Shown here: positions 38,692-45,866 of the stretch, in pieces
How the letters are laid out: every line of letters starts with the position of its first letter
Numbering within the stretch: position 1 is the first letter of the stretch
Source of the DNA: Herbaspirillum chlorophenolicum
GTDB taxonomy: Bacteria > Pseudomonadota > Gammaproteobacteria > Burkholderiales > Burkholderiaceae_D
Length of the DNA: 64,000 bases
Reading direction: 5' to 3'
Assembly: GCF_001189955.1 (NCBI RefSeq)
Contig: NZ_LFLT01000002.1
Location: forward strand, 1-64,000
The notes under the pieces: model-generated
Database searches by the model: none
What the model saw: the letters and a program-made list of their open reading frames with translations, nothing else
Told to the model about the DNA's origin: nothing
Program-made: the position numbers and the translations under genes

Positions 38692-39084
38692 TTATCCCGC
38701 CTTCTTACTTTTCATCTGGGTTCGATGCTCCCACGCCGTAATGGTGTGTTCGATCAAACCGTCGATACGTTCTTTTTCGTCTTTGGGCAGCCGGTCAAAT
38801 CGCGCCTTACTTACGCTGAACGGCCAGGCTGCTTGCATGATGTCGACAGTATTTTTCGTGCTACTGCCCCCTTGTTGGCCCCACTGAAGGGCGCCGGCAT
38901 CTATTTTAAGCAGTGCTGCCAGCGCTTCCATCTTGTCCTTGCGTGGCATCGCCATTCCCAGGTAATACCGGCGCGCCATCTCGTAAGTTACCTTCAGCGT
39001 GTCCTTGATCTGCGTCACGGTCACGCCTTGCTTTTCGGCAGCATCCCGCACCCGGTCTGCAAACTCCGGGTATCGCACGGGCAT
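38692..39084 (-). CDS. Prophage repressor (CI-like, without protease domain)
   Basis: 130 residues. An N-terminal Xre-type helix-turn-helix (VTVTQIKDTLKVTYEMARRYYLG) is followed by a helical C-terminal part. There is no S24 autoprotease domain (no Ser-Lys dyad region), so induction cannot be by the lambda/LexA cleavage route. The open frame reaches 39144, but operator sites lie in that stretch and the ATG at 39084 (MPVRYPEFADRV) begins the fold; 39108 is also possible. It is divergent from the Cro-like gene. Confidence 0.8.
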   Translation of the reverse strand: MPVRYPEFADRVRDAAEKQGVTVTQIKDTLKVTYEMARRYYLGMAMPRKDKMEALAALLKIDAGALQWGQQGGSSTKNTVDIMQAAWPFSVSKARFDRLPKDEKERIDGLIEHTITAWEHRTQMKSKKAG

Positions 39085-39101
39085 GCCGTTTGTATCGTTA
39101 T

Positions 39102-39114
39102 CTACCATTAGTAG
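39102..39114. promoter_or_regulatory. Repressor operator, PR cluster, site 1
   Basis: CTACCATTAGTAG lies just ahead of the repressor start and is suited to autoregulation. A weaker match (9 of 13) is at 39119-39131. Confidence 0.7.
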
Positions 39115-39146
39115 AAGGTTAGATAAAGTAACCATCTGTGTCATTT

Positions 39147-39159
39147 CTATTTTTAGTAG
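39147..39159. promoter_or_regulatory. Repressor operator, PR cluster, site 2
   Basis: CTATTTTTAGTAG, one mismatch in the half-sites, directly abuts the PR -35 box. Confidence 0.65.
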
Positions 39160-39188
39160 TTGATAAAATCTACTTTAAGTAGTATTGT
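39160..39188 (+). promoter_or_regulatory. PR, rightward early promoter
   Basis: TTGATA (39160-39165) and TATTGT (39183-39188) are 17 bp apart. One operator fills the spacer next to the -10 and another abuts the -35, the same arrangement as PL. It drives the Cro-like gene and rightward arm. Confidence 0.65.
39170..39182. promoter_or_regulatory. Repressor operator, PR cluster, site 3
   Basis: The perfect palindrome CTACTTTAAGTAG, identical to PL site 3, lies in the PR spacer beside the -10. Confidence 0.75.
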
Positions 39189-39222
39189 TCGCCGTAATGA
39201 GACAACCCTACGGATCGAACAT

Positions 39223-39480
39223 ATGGAAAACACTGCTAATCCTGCCGTTGGCGAGGCCATTGATCATCTCGGTGGCGATTCTGCGGTAGCAAAATTGGCC
39301 GGGCTGAAAACAGCTTGGGGCGTTTCAAAGTGGCGCCAAAAGCTGCCAGACGGTCGAGCCTTATGGCTGGCAGAGCAAACCGGCTTCAAATTCACTCCGC
39401 ATCGGCTGCATCCGTCGATGTATCCCAACCCCACAGATGCGCTTCCTCCGGGCTTTTCTGCCGAACAGGTGCAATCGTGA
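39223..39480 (+). CDS. Cro-like (YdaS-type) DNA-binding protein
   Basis: 85 residues. The core AIDHLGGDSAVAKLAGLKTAWGVSKWR is the YdaS/Cro-type helix-turn-helix that often replaces Cro in lambdoid prophages. The C-terminus (PHRLHPSMYPN) is typical of that group. It is the first gene after PR and would counter the repressor during lytic growth. The start at 39223 is chosen because upstream in-frame codons overlap the promoter. The stop overlaps the next gene by GTGA. Confidence 0.8.
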   Translation: MENTANPAVGEAIDHLGGDSAVAKLAGLKTAWGVSKWRQKLPDGRALWLAEQTGFKFTPHRLHPSMYPNPTDALPPGFSAEQVQS

Positions 39481-40424
39481 GCGCCAGAATCCACGATCAC
39501 TGCGGAATCTGCCGCAAATATATGGCCGTGCCGCAGCCAGCCGACATCTGCGAGGATTGTCTCGCTCGGTCTTCCAGCGAGCCGCGCGGCGGCAAGATCA
39601 TCACCAAGGTGCGAAAGCATGCGGTTTCCGTGAAGCAGCGCACCTGGGTTGATGAAATCAGGAACCGAATGCTTCAAGCGTCCGATGGAAAAATTTCGTC
39701 CGCAGACGAAAGAAATCTTCAAAGGGCCGCGAAAGGCTCTCTTCTTGATCAACTTTCAGTTTCCATGTCGGTGGCCCGTCAGGAAGCAGGGAATGCACTC
39801 CTTCCTCGCCAGCATTCCGCTGAATGCGCAAATAAGTCCAATTCCAAGCCGAGTTCACGCCCATCCCGCGCCGAACGGAAGCTTCTCCGCCGCATCGCCA
39901 ATCTTGAGCGAAACGTTCATACGAACCATAGAAAGCGCCTGGAGCACTTGGAGCGCGAAGTCGCAGGCGAACGGAAGCTGCTCAGTCGCGTTTCGCTCGT
40001 TGAGCAAACCGCTCATGCCGCCCTGATCGAGGCGCAAAAGGCATCCCGGCGCGCACAGGATGCGATAGAGGCGTTTGAGCGCTATAGGCCTCTTCCTACG
40101 GCTTTGCCGCTTGGATACTGCTGGCGGCTGGCTATCTCGATAGCTGAGATGGATGAGGAAAATCGGAGAAATAACGTCGATCCGATGCCTGCTCAGGATG
40201 TCCCGCATAAATCGGGGTCGCTGACATTCCGCCTCTTACTTCTGTGTGCACGTACACGAGTGCGGCTGTTTCGATTATTCCCAGAACGATTCCGACCGGT
40301 TCCGGCCAGCCGGAAATTGGCTGCCCAACGGTTGCGACATGGCGCTGTTGATTGTGCCGAAACGCAATCGAGTAAAGACGCGACGGCGGATTCGCAACAG
40401 GATCCGAAGAGGAATTCGAGATGA
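39477..40424 (+). CDS. Zinc-ribbon, coiled-coil phage protein, unknown function
   Basis: 315 residues from a GTG coupled to the Cro-like gene. The N-terminus has two CXXC pairs (CGICRKY and CEDCLAR), a likely zinc ribbon. A long Arg/Glu/Leu coiled coil occupies about residues 135-205. The last 95 residues, from about 40132, lie opposite another good gene and have a Leu/Arg-rich, unconvincing composition; the true protein may have been shorter before losing a stop codon. Function unknown; a replication or DNA-binding role would fit its place. Confidence 0.55.
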   Translation: MSARIHDHCGICRKYMAVPQPADICEDCLARSSSEPRGGKIITKVRKHAVSVKQRTWVDEIRNRMLQASDGKISSADERNLQRAAKGSLLDQLSVSMSVARQEAGNALLPRQHSAECANKSNSKPSSRPSRAERKLLRRIANLERNVHTNHRKRLEHLEREVAGERKLLSRVSLVEQTAHAALIEAQKASRRAQDAIEAFERYRPLPTALPLGYCWRLAISIAEMDEENRRNNVDPMPAQDVPHKSGSLTFRLLLLCARTRVRLFRLFPERFRPVPASRKLAAQRLRHGAVDCAETQSSKDATADSQQDPKRNSR

Positions 40425-40494
40425 ATACACCATATACGCGCTCTGCCTGTTCGGCATCTTTTGCGTATGGAACAAAGAAATTGACGGTTTCCAT
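40132..40494 (-). CDS. Conserved small protein on the opposite strand before cII
   Basis: 120 residues. Sequence pattern METVNFFVPYAKDAEQAERVY, then RLYSIAFRHNQQRHVATVG, then VGIVLGIIETAALVYVHT, looks like a real beta-rich domain found in other phages and plasmids. A strong AAAGGAACACGC ribosome site precedes the ATG at 40494. It overlaps the 3' 293 bp of the rightward coiled-coil gene. It may be expressed in the lysogen or make an antisense transcript against the rightward arm. Function unknown. Confidence 0.65.
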   Translation of the reverse strand: METVNFFVPYAKDAEQAERVYGVFISNSSSDPVANPPSRLYSIAFRHNQQRHVATVGQPISGWPEPVGIVLGIIETAALVYVHTEVRGGMSATPIYAGHPEQASDRRYFSDFPHPSQLSR

Positions 40495-40593
40495 GCGTGT
40501 TCCTTTCGTGACCGATATCGGCCGGTGTGAGAGCCCCGATTGTGGCATGGGAGCGAACACGCGCCCTTATTCCCACAAAAACAGGGTGCCCTC

Positions 40594-40914
40594 ATGAGCA
40601 CAGAGAAAGTTTCGCCGGACCCGGCTGAAAACACCCGCAAAGCTGCTGCAGAGATTGAGAGCGAGCTTTTGCGCCGTCTTGCAGAGGTCAAGCAGGTCAA
40701 TGCAGCGGAATGCATGGGCGTGTCCGGTAGCACGGTGAGCCGCTTTGCGACTGATGACCTGGGCAAGTTCTGCCTGTTCCTGGCCTCAATTGGTTATCGG
40801 GTCGGGCCGGCTGACGCCATGATGCTGAGTCCTGAGCGCATCGAAATGCTGGAGGACATCGCCGCCGACTACTTCAATTCGAAGCGCGCCCAGCGGCGCA
40901 AGGTGGTTGCATGA
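40594..40914 (+). CDS. CII-like transcriptional regulator
   Basis: 106 residues. The helix-turn-helix RLAEVKQVNAAECMGVSGSTVSRFATDDLGKFCLFLASIGYRV (residues about 27-69, cited as a landmark) is the CII layout, followed by a tetramerisation-type C-terminal helix EMLEDIAADYF. CII proteins choose lysogeny by activating repressor and integrase promoters. It lies between the switch and the replication genes, as in lambda. The start MSTEKVSP at 40594 is used; the stop overlaps the next gene by ATGA. Confidence 0.8.
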   Translation: MSTEKVSPDPAENTRKAAAEIESELLRRLAEVKQVNAAECMGVSGSTVSRFATDDLGKFCLFLASIGYRVGPADAMMLSPERIEMLEDIAADYFNSKRAQRRKVVA

Positions 40915-41312
40915 AGCGCACCAAGCCCCGCAAGCCGCGCACCATCCGCCAGCCGATGATGGCTACCACCCGCGACAACCTCGCGCTCGAGCTGCGCCTG
41001 GGCGTCGAGGCCTTGGTCGGCGCGCCGTCGGCCGAGACCTATAACCAGTTGGTGCTGATGACGGCCACCTTCGACAACGCCGGCGCCCAGTCGGAATCCC
41101 TGTCCGCCGCGCAGGCGGTGCTGACCGCGATCTGCGAGCGTTACGACGCCGGCCAGCCGGTGACCGTGGCCGCCGACGAGGCGGAAGCGCTGCGCGCCGC
41201 GGTGGATGGCCTGGACCAGGCGCTGGCCAAGGTGCCGCACAACGTGTTCCGGGCTGCGCAGGTGATTACTCGGCAGAATTTTGCGGCCGCAAGGGCAGGG
41301 GCGCCGGCATGA
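40911..41312 (+). CDS. Conserved phage protein of unknown function
   Basis: 133 residues, very basic N-terminus (KRTKPRKPRTIRQ), then an all-alpha body rich in Ala with NQLVLMTATFDNAG and TAICERYDAG. This family follows CII in several Burkholderiales prophages as far as I can recognise; no function is known. Both ends overlap neighbours by four bases. Confidence 0.65.
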   Translation: MKRTKPRKPRTIRQPMMATTRDNLALELRLGVEALVGAPSAETYNQLVLMTATFDNAGAQSESLSAAQAVLTAICERYDAGQPVTVAADEAEALRAAVDGLDQALAKVPHNVFRAAQVITRQNFAAARAGAPA

Positions 41313-42166
41313 GCCAAGTCACGCGCCCGGTCCTGCGCTACCACGGCGGTAAGTTTCGCCTGGCGCCGTGGGTCATCCGGCATTTCCCGCCTCATCGCTG
41401 CTACGTGGAGCCTTTCGGTGGCGCCGCGGGCGTCCTGATCCAGAAGGAGAGGGCATACGCCGAGGTCTACAACGACCTGGACGGCGATATCGTGAACCTG
41501 TTCCGTGTCCTGCGCGATCCCGGGCAATGCGCACGCCTCACACAAATGTTGCTGCTGACGCCTTACGCGCGCCAGGAATTCGAAGAGGCCTACGAGCCGA
41601 CGGATGACCCGATCGAGCGCGCCCGCCGCACGATGGTGCGCGCCGAGATGGGATTCGGCTCGGCCGGCGCGACGAAAGGCCACACCGGCTTCCGCATCGA
41701 CACCCGCCGCAAATACGGTACCGCCCAGGACCTGTGGGCGCGGCTGCCGGACTCTCTCGCTCGAGTTTGCGATCGCCTGCAGGGCGTGATGATCGAGAAC
41801 CGCCCGGCGGTCGCCGTCATTGAGCAGCACGACGCGCCCGACACCCTTTTCTACGTCGACCCGCCCTACATGATGGAGACGCGCTACGTGGGAGCGAAGC
41901 ACGGTCGCTATTACGCCCATGAAATGGACGACGCTGGCCACGCCCAGCAGCTGGGCGTGGTGAATGCTGCCAGCGGCATGGTGGTGCTGTCCGGCTACGA
42001 CAACGACCTCTACCGCGATGCTTTGACCGGCTGGCAAATGACCAGCACCGAGGCCCGTATTTCAGCAGCCAGGGGCACGGGGCTGCGCACCGAATGCCTT
42101 TGGCTCAATCCGTCCAGCTTCGCCCAGCTCGAGCGAGGCGGCATTTTTGGACTGGGAGCAGCATGA
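41309..42166 (+). CDS. Phage DNA adenine methylase (Dam/MboIA-type)
   Basis: 285 residues. SAM-binding motif I is FPPHRCYVEPFGGAAGV near the N-terminus; catalytic motif IV is VDPPY near residue 184. The order fits the D12-class N6-adenine methylases (Dam, M.DpnM). RYHGGKFRLAPW at the start is typical. It probably protects phage DNA from host restriction or tunes replication and transcription; the target sequence is not readable here. Coupled to both neighbours. Confidence 0.88.
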   Translation: MSQVTRPVLRYHGGKFRLAPWVIRHFPPHRCYVEPFGGAAGVLIQKERAYAEVYNDLDGDIVNLFRVLRDPGQCARLTQMLLLTPYARQEFEEAYEPTDDPIERARRTMVRAEMGFGSAGATKGHTGFRIDTRRKYGTAQDLWARLPDSLARVCDRLQGVMIENRPAVAVIEQHDAPDTLFYVDPPYMMETRYVGAKHGRYYAHEMDDAGHAQQLGVVNAASGMVVLSGYDNDLYRDALTGWQMTSTEARISAARGTGLRTECLWLNPSSFAQLERGGIFGLGAA

Positions 42167-43323
42167 CCGACCTTCCGCAACCCCTCACGCCGGCCGACTG
42201 CGACCTCGCGGGCTACCGTTTCATGCCCCTGGACGTAGTGCGGCTGAAAGGCTCCGAACTGGCCTCCAGCTACACTCCAGACGAGTGCTGGGCCGCCATG
42301 CTGCTGTGGTGCGCGTCCTGGCAGCACGTTCCCGCCGGTGCCATCCCCGACAACGACAAATGGATTGCCGACCAGGCCGGTTACTCGGCGCGCGGCAAGA
42401 TCGATCGCGCCTGGAAGACCGTGCGCGATGGCGCGCTGCATGGCTGGATCAAGTGCAGCGACGGCTTGCTGTACCACCCGGTAGTGGCCGAGAAGGCGCT
42501 GGAGGGCTGGATCGGCAAGCTGCTGAGTCGCCTGGCCGGCGGCATCGGCAATGCCAAGCGCTGGGGCGCCGAGTTCGACGCCGAAGCCATTCACGCCCAG
42601 ATTATCGACGCCGCGGCACGCCTGAAGTCCATCGCCCCCCAATCGGAATGGCTGACCAAGAAGCAGGTCGTCGCAATCCTGTCGGGATCGCCCCCCGATG
42701 AAAAACAGGTCGCCCCCCGACAGAAAAAAGCATCGCCCCCCGATGATGAAAACATCGCCCCCCGACAGCTAGATTTATCGCCCCCCGATTCGGGGTGCGA
42801 TCGCAATAGAGAGGGAGAGGGAGATAGAGAGGGAGAATTAAAAACAAATAAGGCAGCAGCTACTTCAACCGTAGTAGGGGCCGGCGAGGCCGAACGCGTT
42901 GCCGCCCCGGTGCAAGACCCGGAAAAGCCCATCAACCGCGGTGTGGCCGTGGCCATTCTGCTGCGCAGGCTGGGCGTGCGGCCCATGACGCCCCAGCATC
43001 CGCTGGCGCTGGGGTGGGGCGGGAACCCGAAATGCACCGACGAGCTGCTTCAGCAGGGCATCGACATCGCGCGCGAGCGCAAGCCGCTGCCCGAGTCCAT
43101 CCATCCGAACTACCTCGCCCCGATCATTGCCGAGCTGCTGAACCCGCCACCGCCGCGACACGACAGCAGCTGGCGCGCCAGCGAGCCGGCCACCGATGCC
43201 AAGGCGAGGGAGCTGGGAATCACTGCGCCGCTCGGCTGGAGCTACTCGCAGCTGCGCGACCTCATCCAATCGGAAATCGACCGCCGCCGCAAGCAGCCAC
43301 CCGCGAAAGGAGCCGCAGCATGA
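42163..43323 (+). CDS. Phage replication protein (O-like) containing the replication origin
   Basis: 386 residues. The N-terminal part (about 1-130; YTPDECWAAMLLWCASWQHVPAGAIPDND) resembles the DUF1376/YdaU-type domain of phage replication initiators. Residues about 155-230 are a low-complexity linker with repeated PPD and APRQ units, encoded by the DNA iterons. The C-terminal part may bind a helicase or loader. This N-domain, iteron linker, C-domain order mirrors lambda O. The start at 42163 overlaps the methylase stop by ATGA. Confidence 0.72.
   Translation: MTDLPQPLTPADCDLAGYRFMPLDVVRLKGSELASSYTPDECWAAMLLWCASWQHVPAGAIPDNDKWIADQAGYSARGKIDRAWKTVRDGALHGWIKCSDGLLYHPVVAEKALEGWIGKLLSRLAGGIGNAKRWGAEFDAEAIHAQIIDAAARLKSIAPQSEWLTKKQVVAILSGSPPDEKQVAPRQKKASPPDDENIAPRQLDLSPPDSGCDRNREGEGDREGELKTNKAAATSTVVGAGEAERVAAPVQDPEKPINRGVAVAILLRRLGVRPMTPQHPLALGWGGNPKCTDELLQQGIDIARERKPLPESIHPNYLAPIIAELLNPPPPRHDSSWRASEPATDAKARELGITAPLGWSYSQLRDLIQSEIDRRRKQPPAKGAAA
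42632..42856. other. Candidate phage replication origin
   Basis: Inside the replication gene, one partial and five perfect iterons are followed by a purine tract with two perfect 13-mers (42806-42818 and 42824-42836) and an AT-rich stretch (about 42835-42852). Iterons beside purine-rich and AT-rich DNA within the initiator gene is the lambda ori plan. Confidence 0.7.
42688..42788 (+). repeat. Five replication iterons (TCGCCCCCCGA)
   Basis: Identical 11-mers start at 42688, 42710, 42733, 42755 and 42778, spaced 22, 23, 22 and 23 bp, two helical turns apart. A sixth copy with one change starts at 42632. The bases between copies alternate between GATGA-like and GACAG-like followed by A-runs. 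Confidence 0.85.
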
Positions 43324-43763
43324 AGGACACCACCGTAGACAAGACCGCCTGCGCAGCCTTTGGCTGCCCCTGTGCCGCTACCGCCTCCAACGGCGGATCG
43401 AACTGGTTTTGCACCTACCACTTGGGCACCGAAGCCAGCAGTTGGCAGCGCATCACCCAGGAATTGCGCCGGCTCGAATGGCTGATCCTGATCTGCCGCG
43501 GCATCCGCGTCTGCTACGGCACCGAGCGCTGGGAAAAGGCATTCAAGCAGATCCAGCACGACATCCGCGCCCACCAGCGCAGCGATCTGCTGTTCGTGAA
43601 GGAAACCGATGTCAACGCCCAGCAGTGGCTGCGCCGCCTGGAGGGCGTCATCGACAACGCAGCGCGCGGCGTGCAGCAGCCGCAGTTGCCGGTAATGCCG
43701 CAGCGCCAGGCTGCTCACGATCCCGTGCAGCGCGTGCAATTCGATTTGCCGCAACACGCATGA
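43320..43763 (+). CDS. Small cysteine-containing phage protein
   Basis: 147 residues. An N-terminal CAAFGCPCAATASNGGSNWFC segment with a following His resembles a zinc-binding knuckle. The rest is helical (ITQELRRLEWLILICRGIRVCYG). It follows the replication gene with an ATGA overlap, where lambda carries the helicase loader P, but no similarity to P is visible. It may be an accessory replication protein; function unknown. The 101-bp gap after it holds a small hairpin near 43834-43847 (CCTCATTTTGAGG). Confidence 0.6.
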   Translation: MKDTTVDKTACAAFGCPCAATASNGGSNWFCTYHLGTEASSWQRITQELRRLEWLILICRGIRVCYGTERWEKAFKQIQHDIRAHQRSDLLFVKETDVNAQQWLRRLEGVIDNAARGVQQPQLPVMPQRQAAHDPVQRVQFDLPQHA

Positions 43764-43864
43764 GCGGCCCTACGACCTGACGAAAATTGACCTCAGACCG
43801 CGGCGCCACGCGTTTAAACCGATTTTTAACCGCCTCATTTTGAGGTTTCAAAGGAGAAGTAACC

Positions 43865-44197
43865 ATGCCTGACCAAGCAATCGAAAACGAAATCCAGGCC
43901 AAGGGCTTGACGGCGCCACGCATCACCCTGGCCGACATTGATCGCCTGATGGCGCGCGTGGAGTTCAAGGGCGGCCGCATCGATGGCACCACCAGCACCG
44001 TGGTGCATGCCTTCCTCGATGGCAAGTTCCTGCTGGCCAGTGGTCATAGCGCTTGCGTCAGCCCGGAAAACTTTGACGCCGAACTGGGCTTCAACATGGC
44101 TAAGGCCAGCGCTGCCGAGAAGGCTGCGGACAAGTTGTGGGAGCTGGAAGGCTACGTGCTGTTCTTGAACCTGAATTCGAAGATTGCATCGGTTTAA
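43865..44197 (+). CDS. Gp49 family phage protein
   Basis: 110 residues. It shows the N4 gp49/Sf6 gp66 family core: FKGGRIDGTTSTVVHAFLDGKFLLASGHSACVSPENFDAELG near residues 37-79 (landmarks SACVSPENFD) and the closing ADKLWELEGY. The family is common in podoviruses and lambdoid phages; its role is not known. A strong AAAGGAGAAG ribosome site precedes the ATG. Confidence 0.85.
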   Translation: MPDQAIENEIQAKGLTAPRITLADIDRLMARVEFKGGRIDGTTSTVVHAFLDGKFLLASGHSACVSPENFDAELGFNMAKASAAEKAADKLWELEGYVLFLNLNSKIASV

Positions 44198-44252
44198 CCC
44201 CACCCACCCGGCTCCGGCCGGGCAGTTTGCCAACTTGCACGGAATCGCAAAC

Positions 44253-44732
44253 ATGAAGCCCATCACCCTGACCCTGCCGTACCCGGTGAGCGCGAATGCC
44301 TACTGGGCCACGCGCATCATCCCGGCCAAGGCTGGCCGGCCTGCCATGGCCATCACCTACGTCACGAAGGAAGCCGAGGCCTACAAGCAGGCGGTCGGCT
44401 GGAAGTGCAAGGCGGCCGGCCTGCGCGAGCCCATCACCGGCCGCGTGCAGATCGATGTACAGCTCTACCCGGCGCGCCCGCAGGACTGGCAGAAGCGCCA
44501 GCGCCAGGCCGGCGCCACCTGGGACGACACCGTGCGCTGCATCGACCTGGACAACGCCAACAAGGTGCTGCTGGACGCGCTCAAGGGAGTCGCCATGGAT
44601 GACGACAAGTGGGTGCGCCGCATGGTGGCCGAGCGCATGGAGCCGGACGCCGAGGGCGCGCGTGTGGTGGTGACCATCACGCCGCTGGGCGTAGAGCAGC
44701 GGCAGGTCGGCCTGTTCGGGGAGGCGGCATGA
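44253..44732 (+). CDS. rusA: RusA-type Holliday-junction resolvase
   Basis: 159 residues. RusA endonucleases are dimeric and cut four-way junctions in phage DNA. The N-terminal LPYPVSANAYWATR and the acidic metal cluster in CIDLDNANKVLLDALKG and MDDDKWV match. In lambdoid phages RusA/Rap-type enzymes act late in replication before packaging, in keeping with its place upstream of the terminase. The start at 44253 gives a family-like N-terminus. Confidence 0.87.
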   Translation: MKPITLTLPYPVSANAYWATRIIPAKAGRPAMAITYVTKEAEAYKQAVGWKCKAAGLREPITGRVQIDVQLYPARPQDWQKRQRQAGATWDDTVRCIDLDNANKVLLDALKGVAMDDDKWVRRMVAERMEPDAEGARVVVTITPLGVEQRQVGLFGEAA

Positions 44733-44893
44733 TCGAGATGCACCCAATCGTTGCGTTCGCTGGCAAGCTGGCTCTGGCCGCCCACTTTCACCGCCTGGAG
44801 CAGCAGCGCATCGCCGCCTTGCACCAGCAGGCCGATACCGATGATTGGCATGGCCAGGTGTTTGCGCGGACAGAACCGCTCTCCGAGGAATAG
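44729..44893 (+). CDS. 54-residue phage protein
   Basis: Short ORF starting in an ATGA overlap with rusA (MIEMHPIVAFAGKLALAAHFHRL). It is amphipathic and helical, with no membrane segment of usual length and an acidic tail. Overlap with rusA and the closed spacing suggest it is translated. Function unknown. Confidence 0.5.
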   Translation: MIEMHPIVAFAGKLALAAHFHRLEQQRIAALHQQADTDDWHGQVFARTEPLSEE

Positions 44894-44901
44894 GGCGCGA
44901 T

Positions 44902-45135
44902 ATGGGCGAACGTCTGCGCGATGTCGATGATTTTCCGGTTGGCGCGCGAGTGATCACGCCAACCGGGCGCATCGGCGTGGTCGTCGCCCACAAGGGGATG
45001 GAATCGAAGGAAGACGCGCACGAACGTTGCGTGGTGCGTTACAACGGCGGCGGCGGGGAAGACCGGGACACGGTTGAATTGCTGCCGCATTTGCTGAAAC
45101 CGGCCAGTGAAGGGCCGCAGAGGGAGTTGTTTTAA
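44902..45135 (+). CDS. Small phage protein, SH3-like beta barrel
   Basis: 77 residues. FPVGARVITPTGRIGVVVAHKG and CVVRYNGG read as a small KOW/SH3-like barrel that could bind nucleic acid. It ends in a TAATG junction with the terminase small-subunit gene. The start at 44902 (MGERLRDVDD) is chosen over an upstream in-frame ATG. Function unknown. Confidence 0.6.
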   Translation: MGERLRDVDDFPVGARVITPTGRIGVVVAHKGMESKEDAHERCVVRYNGGGGEDRDTVELLPHLLKPASEGPQRELF

Positions 45136-45866
45136 TGCCGAGGAATCCGATCACACCGAAGGTCGAGCGGTTCATCGATGAATATCTGATGAACCTCAAC
45201 GCCACCCAGGCGGCCATCCGGGCCGGCTATAGCGTGCGCACGGCCAAGCAGATCGGCAGTGATTTATTGTCAAAGCCGGCGATTGCCGAGGCCATCGCAC
45301 GCGCCAAGGCCGAGCGGTCGGCGCGAGTGAAGGTTGATCAAGATGCCATCTTGCGCGCACTGGTGGCCGCTGCGCACGTCGACCGCAACGGACTGACCGA
45401 ATATCGCCGCGTGTGCTGCCGGTACTGCCACGGCGATGGTCATCGTTATCAGCGCACGGCCGGAGAAATGGAGCGCGACCGCGCCGAGCATCGCCGCAAG
45501 TTGGCCGAACACAAGGCGGATGGAAAGAAGCCGAATCCCGGCCGGTTCGATCCCCAGGGCGGGATCGGTTATCACAAGCTGCGCGATCCGCATCCCGATT
45601 GCCCTGAGTGCTTTGGGGAGGGGATTGGCGAGACTTTCATCAAAGACACCCGCAAGCTGTCACCCGAGCAGCGCGCCATCTACGAGGGCGTGGAGCAGAC
45701 ACGCGACGGCATGAAGCTAAAGGCGATGGACCGCAAGGCGGCCACCGAATTGCTGATGCGTCACGAAGGCATGCTGCAGGATAAGGTCGACCACACCACC
45801 AAGGGCGACAAGTTGCCGGTATCGGCCGAGCCGGCCGTCATTAACGTCACCATCGGGAAGGCATGA
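45135..45866 (+). CDS. terS: Terminase small subunit
   Basis: 243 residues. The N-terminal helix-turn-helix (NATQAAIRAGYSVRTAKQIGSDLLSKPAIAEAI, a Terminase_2 landmark at residues 17-49) recognises packaging sites. A middle zinc-finger-like insert has CCRYCHGDG and CPECFGEG. The C-terminal part oligomerises and contacts the large subunit. Coupled to the large subunit gene by ATGA. Confidence 0.87.
   Translation: MPRNPITPKVERFIDEYLMNLNATQAAIRAGYSVRTAKQIGSDLLSKPAIAEAIARAKAERSARVKVDQDAILRALVAAAHVDRNGLTEYRRVCCRYCHGDGHRYQRTAGEMERDRAEHRRKLAEHKADGKKPNPGRFDPQGGIGYHKLRDPHPDCPECFGEGIGETFIKDTRKLSPEQRAIYEGVEQTRDGMKLKAMDRKAATELLMRHEGMLQDKVDHTTKGDKLPVSAEPAVINVTIGKA

Noticed and set aside
38630-39111. Plus-strand frames opposite the repressor
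   Set aside because: They are antisense to the repressor HTH gene and carry no motif.
42160-43000. CRISPR array suspected from the repeated C-rich units
   Set aside because: Repeats are only 11 bp with 11-12-bp gaps and stay in the reading frame of the replication gene, which fits iterons, not a CRISPR array.
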